The notes under the pieces were generated by a model, which saw only the letters and a list, made by a program, of their open reading frames with translations, made no database searches and was not told the DNA's origin. This document shows positions 17,917 through 25,000 of a DNA stretch of 25,000 bases, piece after piece; positions within the stretch are counted from its first letter, which is position 1; the number at the start of each line of letters is the position of its first letter. Position numbers and translations under genes: made by a program. Origin of the DNA: Paulinella micropora (taxonomy: Eukaryota > Cercozoa > Imbricatea > Euglyphida > Paulinellidae); NCBI GenBank assembly GCA_019918135.1, contig WBZZ01005874.1, positions 60,001-85,000 of the forward strand, in the 5' to 3' direction.

Positions 17917-18026
17917 TTAGTGTTCTCGGTAGATGACTCATTTGTAGCTTCTATCGGACGCAGGGTGGCTTGCCACACCCTGCGTCCGATAGAAGCTACA
18001 AATGAGTCATCTACCGAGAACACTAA
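17917..18026. repeat. Perfect inverted repeat, 50-bp arms, 10-bp spacer
   Basis: 17917-17966 and 17977-18026 are exact reverse complements with GGCTTGCCAC between them. The homologous LINE 5' UTR at about 19068-19130 has only the left arm, diverged, followed by different sequence. So the right arm is a new fold-back copy of the left. Perfect identity means the event is recent, or maintained, or an artefact of library or assembly. Confidence 0.95.
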
Positions 18027-18084
18027 GTGATGCATTTTACGGGGGCGGGTAACTGAGGCGGGTTCCTGAAGGCTGGTTACGGAA

Positions 18085-18164
18085 GCTATGTTATTGTTGT
18101 GGGTTCCTGGCTATGTTATTGTTGTTGGGTTCCTGGCTGCTATGTTATTGTTGTTGGGTTCCTG
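18085..18164 (+). repeat. Three tandem 25-29-bp units
   Basis: GCTATGTTATTGTTGTTGGG followed by TTCCTG, three times, with small length changes between units. Not present in the other LINE 5' UTR copy, so it expanded after the two diverged. Confidence 0.85.
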
Positions 18165-18253
18165 GCGGCGTACATGTTTATGCTTTTTTAAGGGTTGAGC
18201 TTTAAATAACCCCACTCGGGTCTTCTTTTATCGAGCTTACCACTCGGTGAATG

Positions 18254-18481
18254 GAGGCCTGGGGTAGACTTATACGATGTTTTTGATGCTAGGTTCCGTC
18301 TGCAGGGATTCGACTGGCATCACTGCTTTGCCTCACCGCACTGCCTCACCCACACATCCACGCTGGCACACTGTTTCTCCTCTTGCTCTTGTACCTATGT
18401 CGCACACAGCTATGAGCTCACGCCGATGAGTGGTTGTGACGAGGTGCACCCAGCTGGATTGCGGGCGAGCCACGGCGGCCT
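18254..18481. other. Non-coding, unassigned
   Basis: After ATG at 18251 the frame stops within about a dozen codons and resemblance to the LINE ORF is lost. I see no gene. A CTGCCTCACC-type motif recurs near 18330-18350. Confidence 0.4.
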
Positions 18482-18592
<111 letters not shown>

Positions 18593-18664
18593 TTGTTGTT
18601 GTTATTGTTGTTGCTTTGCTTTGCTTTGCTTTGGGCGAGGCCTAGCTTTCACATGGGCGGACTG

Positions 18665-19290
18665 AGCCTATGAGGGGCGCACGATAAGCGTTCCATTGAT
18701 TTATGAGACGGGTCCCAATTACTGAGAGTAACTCATGTGAGTTGCTCATCATACTCATGGGTCTTGGCTCGGGGTGGCCTCTGGAATCACAAGGGGTGGG
18801 CACTGGGGGAGGGGGTTGTGTTCAGAGGGTCACCGCGAAGGATGGTCGACCAAACTACTGTCGGTCGGAGTTTGTACGAAGGCGAGAGGCCCTACACCTT
18901 ACCACAAGCCTTGAAACGACTAAATGACCAAAGTAACGACGGACCGGAGCGGGGCTCCTGGCTCACCCTCTCTCTCAGCACTCTTCGTGCTCATCCTGCG
19001 GATGCCATGGGGTTGCTCTGGCGGAGGGTTATGGGGTGGTGGGTACACGTGCACGGGCCTGTCACTCTGTGCTCTCGGTAGATGACTCACTTGCAGCGTT
19101 TATCGGACGCAGGGTGGTTTGCCATGACACCTACCTCGATGATGCACAGCGGGTCCTGCCTCGTGCCTGGTTACGGAGGCAGGTGAGTGTTTGTGTGTAT
19201 TCCTATACATACGTACACGTATGCTTTTTAAGGGTTGAGCTTTAAATAACCCCACCTGGGTCCTCATTTATCGAGTTTACAACTCGATCA
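18665..19290 (+). promoter_or_regulatory. LINE 5' UTR
   Basis: Non-coding leader shared with 17508-18250. It should carry the LINE's internal promoter; a conserved box GGGTTGAGCTTTAAATAACC (19232-19251) with a TATA-like core is the best-kept part of the two copies and can form a GGGTT/AACCC stem. A hairpin ends two bases before the ATG. Confidence 0.7.
19270..19288 (+). promoter_or_regulatory. Hairpin directly upstream of LINE start codon
   Basis: ATCGAGTT-TAC-AACTCGAT is a perfect 8-bp stem ending two bases before ATG at 19291. The other copy (18230-18248) keeps six pairs, one of them as a G-U wobble, at the same distance from its ATG. The paired change suggests the RNA fold is what is conserved. 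Confidence 0.6.
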
Positions 19291-20565
19291 ATGCGGCACC
19301 GGGGTCCCATACCACCTATTTCAGGTTCTTATGCGAAGAGCGCGGCCGCTAGTGCTGGCCCTATGGGTCAAGGCGGTAATCCTTCAGGTTTAGACGTTCC
19401 CCGTGGGAGTGCGCCTGCGGGTGGCGATGGCTACTCGGCCGGGGTGGGGTGGTCGAGTGCTCGCGTACCTGACGGGCAACCTGAATCACGTAGAGCCAGC
19501 AATCCTGCTGCATCTCGATCACCCTCCCCAACCTCGGAAGAGAAGTCACGTCCGGAAAGGTCTGGTCACAGCGTGTGGCAAGCGGTACCGCCACCGAGGA
19601 GGTGGCGGAGGAAGGTACGAAATGATCTGGATAAGAGATGTTGCATAGTATGGGGGCTATCGCATGTCTCTCAGACAGTGGTCAAGGCGCGAGAGCTCCG
19701 AATTCTCGGTCTCGGGGAAGTCGAGGTGGAATTCGCGGGCAGAGGTAGCGGGCGGCATTTGCGGATTAAATGTGCGTCTTGTGAGGAGGCGGAGAAGATG
19801 GTGCGGCTGCTGCGGGAGCGTAAGTTCTTCACGGGAAAAGTTCACGTTGCGACGGGTAGGACTTTCCGGGAAAGAGAGAAGCAGCGGGCTGCACGGGGGG
19901 GTGCCCAGTATGTAGAGATGCAGAGGGAGCTTCGCAAGCAGGGGTTTGGCTACTGGGTGCTCGACGTGGAAGTCGACGAGCCCCAGGGCGAAGCCTCAAG
20001 CGGTGAATCTCCCTTGGCGGAGTGGGGCGGGATGCGGGAGCTGGAGGAGCTGGGGCGGAGGGTGCAGGATGGGCCGTGGAGGGTGGCGGAGGGCTCCAGG
20101 CGGGCTCAACCGAAGCGCAGGCATCGGCACCAGCTTCGTTCTTCCCAATTTGTGAAAGGCTTCCCACTGAGGGTGGCATCACATAATTGGCAAGGCAAAG
20201 TGGGTGCGGATAGCCCAGGCTTTGGGGAATGGCCGGAGCACTACAAGGAGCGAGGCTGGGTGATCGTCGGAGTCCAGGAGCACAACCTATCGTCGCAGAA
20301 GGTGGAGAAGCTCCAAGTCGACGGCTTCGCAGTCCTCGGCAAAGCGGCTGCAACTGGTGCGGGCTCGCGTCTCTTGGGGGGAGTCTTGACGTTGGTGGCC
20401 AACTATCTGGCACAGTGCGCTACCATTATACAGGCGCCTGTTTCACACCCACAGCAATTGTGGGTGAGGCTGTCGTCTGGGAGCGCGACGGCGTCGGATG
20501 TGTTCGTCGGCAACGGCTACTTCCCCCAAGAAAATCAACGAGAGGAATCTATTGCAGCCAATTAG
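19291..20565 (+). pseudogene. LINE ORF part 1: RRM-like domain and start of endonuclease
   Basis: The ATG at 19291 follows the conserved hairpin. Residues 1-100 are Gly/Pro/Arg/Ser-rich. Residues about 110-210 (RCCIVWGLSHVSQTV... LRIKCASCEEAEKMVRLLRE... KVHVATGRTFREREKQRAAR... QRELRKQG) follow the pattern of the RNA-binding domain that precedes the endonuclease in many LINEs. From about 285 the EEP fold begins (RVASHNWQGK; GVQEHNLS with the catalytic Glu; GGVLTLV). The frame ends at 20565 with a TAG caused by a one-base shift; the endonuclease continues in the next frame. Confidence 0.85.
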
Positions 20566-22060
20566 GCGTGGCAGGCGGCCGTCTGGCTACGGTTGGTGAT
20601 GCTAATGCTAAGCTGGGGCCCGCCAGAATAGCGCGGGAGGAGGGAGTGGTGGGCCCCTTTGTCGAGATAGATGAGAGGGGTAGAGGGGTTAGGAGTGAGA
20701 ATGGTGAGTTGCTGGCTGAGATGCTTGTTGCCACGGGGTTGCGCAATCTCAGTGGGTTTTCACAACCACGGGGGGACAAACATTGGTTGTCTAGGCAGGA
20801 AAATGTAGGTGGACGAAGGCATCTGCTGGATTACATCTGCGTCTCTTCCGAGCTGGCGGAGGAGGCGAGCTTCGGCGTCGACGAGGTAGACCTTGATACC
20901 GACCACAAAGCTGTGTGGGCGGAACTGGTCTGGGGGGGACAGCCACCCCCCAAAAAGCAGGTTAAGAGGTACAAAGCATTCAAGGCAGAGCGCTTGATAG
21001 GCAGGGTAGTTGAGGGTAAGGAGAGTGAGCTGTCTAAGCTTAGGTTGAAGTACGACGAGATCTTTGCAGCTGGTATATCGGGGCTGTTGCCAGATGGCCT
21101 CCCAGATCTATCAGCAGTGGAGGACCCGGATGAGCTTCAGCAGGAGGTAGATAGGGTCGCTAGCTTAGTGGTCCGAGCTTTCACGGGCGCAGCCGCGAAG
21201 GTCTTGGGAGTTCGGGTGATTAGGCCAGGGTTTACTAATGCATGGTTTGATGAGGGTCTTAGGGAAGCGATTGCGCGACGGAGAGAGGCATACGGCCTCT
21301 GGCGAAGGAATGAGGCCAACCGAGAGGCCTGGCAAAGATATAAAGAAGCGAGGAAGGCGGTCAGAAGGTTATGCAAGGAGAAGAAGGAGCAAGCGTGGAA
21401 GCGGGTCCAGAATGACACCGCTGCCAACTTCAGGAGCGCTACCATGGCCACGTACTGGAAGCTGTCAAAGCGTTTGGGCGGGGTTCGGCGGTCCAAAGCT
21501 TCTGCTCCTGTTCGGAAGCCCGATGGCACTCTGGCATGCACACTCCGGGAAAAACTACAAGAATGGGAAGAATACCGCCGACGTATGGTGGTCCCCAAAG
21601 AAAGCCAGTTTTTGGAGGATGCATGTGTAGAGGAAGTCGGTTCCGATGAGGAAGCAGCGCGGATTGAGCCCGAGCGGAAGGCCCGCGAAACCTTCCAGTA
21701 TAACGACAACCTTCGCGACCGATTCGAGGCCATGGCGCAAGCCGAGGAGATCCGGACTGAGACGGGCCCGCTGGACTATGATTACACAGAGAAGGAAGTG
21801 GAGCTCTGCCAGGAAAATCTCCAGAATCACAAAGCGTGCTCACCGGATAAGATCAAGAACGAGATGCTCAAGTACGGAGGCACGCGGATTGTGAGCTTTC
21901 TGGTGCGCTTCTTCAGCTGGTTGAAATCGTGCGAATACACCCCCAGCGACTGGGGCAAAGCGATTATCGTTAACATCCCAAAAGGAGGCGACCCAACCGA
22001 TCCGGAAAATTGGAGAGACATCGCGATTCTGAGCCGTCTGGGTAAGATGTATCTGTCCTT
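20530..22060 (+). pseudogene. LINE ORF part 2: endonuclease end, linker, start of RT
   Basis: The EEP domain nicks target DNA. Visible are VGDANAKLG (near 20592, the GD.N motif), NLSGFSQPRGDKHWLSRQ, LLDYICVSS and DLDTDHKAV (the SDH-type motif near 20890-20915, with Asp and His kept). Then comes a helical linker rich in R/K/E, and the RT front end: HKACSPDKIKNEMLKYGG, WGKAIIVNIPKGGDPTDPEN (the I..I.K.G.....WR region) and WRDIAILSRLGKMY. A one-base shift near 22050 moves RT into the next frame. Confidence 0.9.
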
Positions 22061-22745
22061 ATGGCGGCGAGGCTTACGGGTTTCATCGATCAGCCGGGCA
22101 GGCTTCGCCCAGAGCAGGGTGGGTTCCGGCCAAAACGTAGTACGGGGGACCAGATTTTTGTCCTTAAGGAGCGTCTGCGCCTTAGACAACAAGCTGGCCT
22201 CCGTTCTTTCGTTTTGTTCGTGGATCTGAGAAAGGCATTCCCTACGGTTTGGCGGGCCGGGTTGTTTCAGAGGCTAACCCAGATGGGGGTACAGGGCAAG
22301 TTCTATCGCATTCTGCGGCGTTTTTACCGAAGAACGTCATCGCGAGTGCTAGTCGATGGCGAACTCACTGGTGAAGTGCTGGAAGAGATGGGAGTTCAGC
22401 AAGGGTCGCCGTTGTCACCGTCGCTGTTCAACGTCTTCATGGATGAGCAAACGGTCCGAATCGCGAAAGAGTTGGAGATCGAGGACCTCAACCGCATCGA
22501 AGACATACGGACCCTGCTTTACGCCGACGACGTTGCGGTAATTGCGCATAGTGTCACGGAGCTTCAACAGATTGTAAATGTCGTGGCGACATTCGTGGAG
22601 GACTATCGGCTTGAAATCAACCTGAAACCGGGCAAGACGGAAGTCATGCCGATATACGGGCACGCCAAGTCAAAAAAGTCGCCCCCGTGCGTGAGATTCC
22701 GGGGCAAGGTTCTCAACGTCACCGACCACTACAAATACCTGGGAT
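22061..22745 (+). pseudogene. LINE ORF part 3: reverse transcriptase catalytic core
   Basis: QGGFRPKRSTGDQIFVLKE (motif 2-3), FVLFVDLRKAFPTV with the first catalytic Asp (residue 55), GVQQGSPLSPSLFNVFMDE (motif B), LLYADDVAV with the catalytic pair D156-D157, LEINLKPGKTEVM and HYKYLGF. All RT motifs are present and unmutated. Frame shifts by one base just after KYLGF (near 22740). Confidence 0.93.
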
Positions 22746-23300
22746 TCTGCTCACGGACACCCTCTCCGATAAACCGCAAGCAAAGCGGGCGGCGGAAATC
22801 ACTGTAGCGGGAACGGCTGCATACTACCCCCTCTGGATTGCCCACGAAGTTCCAGCGCGTCTTCGGCTGATGAATTGGCAAATGGTTGGCGCAAAGTTGC
22901 TTTACGCATCGGCTTTTTGGGATCTGCCGGGCGCCAACAAGCTGAATAAGCTGGAGGGCGCGTTGGTAGCGCCCCTGCGGGTCATCTTGGGTGTTGGTGC
23001 GCGCACAAGCGGCTGCATCACCAGGGATTTAGGCCGCACGCCGAGTTTTAGCATCCTTGCCAAGGCGGCCCGGCTTCGGTTCCTAGGGCGCATCGAGTTA
23101 CTGGGCAACACAGCGCTAACACGCAGGCTTTACAACACGGGTCGGTGCAAATGGAAGGAAGATACGGAAAATTTGATCTTAGCAGATCACAGGCTGCGGG
23201 AGGGCTTGGATGCGCTCAAGCGGGTCGTGAACGAAGATGGCACGGTAGATGATAAGGACTGGCGGGCCGCTCTGGCGAACTGGAACGAGGTGGTAAAGCA
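22746..23300 (+). pseudogene. LINE ORF part 4: RT thumb and C-terminal region
   Basis: Continues from KYLGF as LLTDTLSDKPQAKRAAEI and a long helical region including KLLYASAFWDLPGANKLNKL, the usual post-RT thumb segment of LINE proteins (Y....W......L). No RNase H motif is seen. Frame shifts near 23300. Confidence 0.85.
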
Positions 23301-23642
23301 ATGGTCTGTCGGCAGGAAGTAGCTGGCTGGGAGCGGCAGGCTAATCCTGATGGGCTTAGGGTGCTGCTTAGCCAGATGTCTTCCCGCTCTGCTTTCCCAC
23401 GTTGGCGGGCGCTGGAGGGGGGAAGTCACAACCTTATCAGAAGGCGATTGTTGAGCTGCAACAATCGCCTTCGCCTCTACCGATCCAAATTCGGCTCATG
23501 CTCGCCGGACTGCTCAAGCTGTTTCGCCTTGTGTGGCACTGAGGTTAACGAGTCGTTACGTCACTTCCTGCTGCGTTGCCCAACGTTTGCGAGCTCTCGT
23601 GAGGCACTGTTTAAGTTTATCGATGAGGCGCAAGCCCGGTAG
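23301..23642 (+). pseudogene. LINE ORF part 5: Cys-rich C-terminus
   Basis: CSPDCSSCFALCGTEVNESL followed by RHFLLRCP fits the C..C...E...H.L..CP pattern of the zinc-binding motif at the C-terminus of many LINE proteins. The frame ends in a TAG at 23640, but the next open frame lies in the same phase. Confidence 0.8.
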
Positions 23643-23648
23643 CCCCTC

Positions 23649-24014
23649 ATGCTGAATCGAGGAGGGCTTTATCACAGGGAACTGCGGGAGGCGGAGGAGG
23701 AGATGAAGCTCTTCAAAGAGGAATGGCTGAAGGGGGAGGATGAAAAGATGGCGGCGATGCTCGGCGTTTTGTTTATCCCTGTCCCAGAAGAGGTGGAGGA
23801 GGAGTTAGGGAGGTTTGTTGCCACCATCTGGAAGGAGTGGGAGGAGTTGGAGGCGCAGATCAGGGAGGCAGAGGGGGCGGAGGAGGAGGAGGTGATCGAC
23901 CTCACGGTCGTTCAGGAGGTGGGTAGAAGGAGGAGGGGAAGGCCTAGTCAGGTAGAATGTCTGGCTAGATCTACCAATGGAGGCACATGTCCGACAGGAT
24001 CAAAGGCCAATTGA
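23649..24014 (+). pseudogene. LINE ORF part 6: Glu-rich C-terminal extension
   Basis: 121 residues, in frame with the previous part after the TAG at 23640-23642. Mostly a charged helix (ELREAEEEMKLFKEEWLKGE; VEEELGRFVATIWKEWEELE), then acidic and basic clusters, ending at a TGA about 10 bases before the (ATT)n tail. The tail so close to the stop suggests this is the true C-terminus and that the TAG is a mutation. A separate small ORF is less likely. Confidence 0.6.
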
Positions 24015-24024
24015 CTGATAAGTC

Positions 24025-24074
<50 letters not shown>
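24025..24074 (+). repeat. (ATT)n tail of the LINE
   Basis: About 16 ATT units starting ten bases after the last coding stop. In many LINEs the 3' tail is a simple repeat rather than poly(A); this looks like that. Confidence 0.85.
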
Positions 24075-24075
<1 letters not shown>

Positions 24076-24389
24076 AGTTCACTTTTCTATTAATACTTTT
24101 GTATTTTTTTAGTATCACTTTCATTTTACTCTTGCGCTTCCCACCTATTCCTACAAGTCACAGTGGCAAGCATTGCATTATAATATTAAAAGTGTTTGCG
24201 TAAAAAATCATATGATATTGATAAGTGGTGAGGGAAAGATCAAGAAACGTCATTTACATTTGATGCAATAGGATGCATAGCGCTGGAGCTCGGGGGCACG
24301 AGTTCTCACTGATGAGAATCGCACAGGACTATTCACTATTTACTTTCTTATTCTTTTTCGACAAGCGGCATGCATTATGTCATGTGTCG
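24075..24389. other. AT-rich non-coding region
   Basis: No gene or repeat recognised between the LINE tail and the GAGC/GA microsatellite. Confidence 0.5.
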
Positions 24390-24604
<215 letters not shown>

Positions 24605-25000
24605 CGTATATATATTTCCTGTTAAACCTCTGCATGATTCATTCACCTATGTGGATTCAGTCCACTTCAGTGGGTCGTGGGTCGTTAAGGATTAACATCA
24701 TTTAGTTGTTCGAAGGTAAAAATTGATGGTAATACTGAATCCTATGTCATTCGTCGAAATCGATGCTAAACATAATCATGAGTGTCCCAGATAAATGAAT
24801 TACAAACAAAACACACACACACACACACACAAAGTGACCAAAGTCACTGCCTTAACAGGTGCACAAAAAGATGTTATGAAATCAGGGAATAAATCTATGA
24901 AGGAACAGGATGCAAGTACGTTGTCAAAAAATGTTTGGATGTTAAAAAACAGGGAAAAAAAAAGGATAATAAATAAATAAATAAGTAAAAACTGCGAATA
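24605..25000. other. AT-rich non-coding region with (AC)n
   Basis: Contains about ten AC units at 24811-24831 and AAAT repeats near the end (24969-24982). No gene seen. Confidence 0.6.

Larger units (their letters stand above)
17508..18253 (+). mobile_element. Diverged LINE 5' UTR copy
   Basis: Matches 18665-19293 in order: TTATGAGGGG, TTCATGAGACGGG, CTTGGCTCGGGGTGGCCTCTGG, AAACTACTGTCGGT, GAAGGCGAGAGGCCC, CGGATGCCATGGGG, GATGACTCA, GGGTTGAGCTTTAAATAACC, and a start ATG at 18251. After about 18270 similarity ends. It is therefore the 5' part of another, 3'-lost LINE of the same family. Between 17967 and 18185 it differs by a fold-back palindrome and a tandem repeat. Confidence 0.8.
18665..24074 (+). 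mobile_element. Non-LTR retrotransposon (APE-type LINE)
   Basis: Order: 5' UTR, one coding region with RRM-like N-terminus, EEP endonuclease, reverse transcriptase and Cys-rich C-terminus, then an (ATT)n tail almost directly after the last stop. An APE endonuclease upstream of RT and a microsatellite tail are typical of LINEs such as the L1, I, Jockey or CR1 groups; I cannot fix the clade from reading. Coding GC is clearly higher than in the surrounding DNA. Four one-base frameshifts and one stop break the ORF. No clear target-site duplication seen. Confidence 0.9.

Noticed and set aside
17716..18035. Two mirrored ORFs sharing SVDDSFVASIGRRV on opposite strands
   Set aside because: Created by the fold-back palindrome at 17917-18026 in a non-coding LINE leader.
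19829..20413. 194-residue minus-strand frame
   Set aside because: Antisense shadow of the LINE endonuclease region; Pro/Ser/Ala-rich from high GC, no domain.

Overview
The window is a stretch of eukaryotic nuclear DNA made almost entirely of decayed retrotransposons. I see no host gene with convincing support. Ty1/copia LTR elements, an APE-type LINE with an (ATT)n tail, long microsatellites and no compact operon layout all point to a TE-rich eukaryote. The sequence alone does not let me name the lineage; an alga, another protist or a fungus-like organism would fit. Coding stretches are broken by frameshifts and stops, so nearly all are given as pseudogenes, with the domain each still shows.

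Left block (1-9857). Two LTR families occur. LTR-I is about 340 bp (621-953, 7715-8057, 9516-9857, plus an opposite-strand fragment at 83-201). LTR-II is about 200 bp (205-400, 8192-8406, 16156-16363) and carries a conserved imperfect palindrome. A full-length Copia element on the minus strand (621-8057) has a 5' LTR-I, a primer-binding-like site, Gag, CCHC knuckle, acidic spacer, a Cys/His module, pre-integrase and integrase, RT, RNase H, a polypurine tract and a 3' LTR-I. It appears to be nested in an internally deleted LTR-II element. A second LTR-I element keeps only its 5' LTR and the start of gag (8780-9857), nearly identical to 6978-8057.

Middle block (10661-16363). A second Copia element, with a 5' LTR-II at its right end, has Gag on the minus strand (15892-14005), protease and RT on the plus strand (11309-13992), and RNase H on the minus strand again (11330-10661). 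The three parts complement each other, so the best reading is one minus-strand element whose central 2.7 kb was inverted, and which also lost integrase.

Right block (17405-24074). A plus-strand LINE has a 5' UTR (about 18665-19290), an ORF with an RRM-like N-terminus, an EEP endonuclease, a reverse transcriptase with YADD, a Cys-rich C-terminus, and an (ATT)n tail. It is broken by four one-base frameshifts, all of the same sign. A second, diverged 5' UTR of the same family lies upstream (about 17508-18253), directly after another (ATT)n tract, and contains a perfect 50-bp-arm inverted repeat.

The rest (9858-10660, 16364-17404, 18254-18481, 24075-25000) is AT-rich or low-complexity DNA with microsatellites and hairpins. 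The most interesting items are the fold-back palindrome in the LINE 5' UTR, the Cys/His module shared by two Copia elements between the Gag knuckle and protease, the anticodon-arm-like primer sites, the inverted middle of the second Copia element, and the same-sign frameshifts in the LINE.
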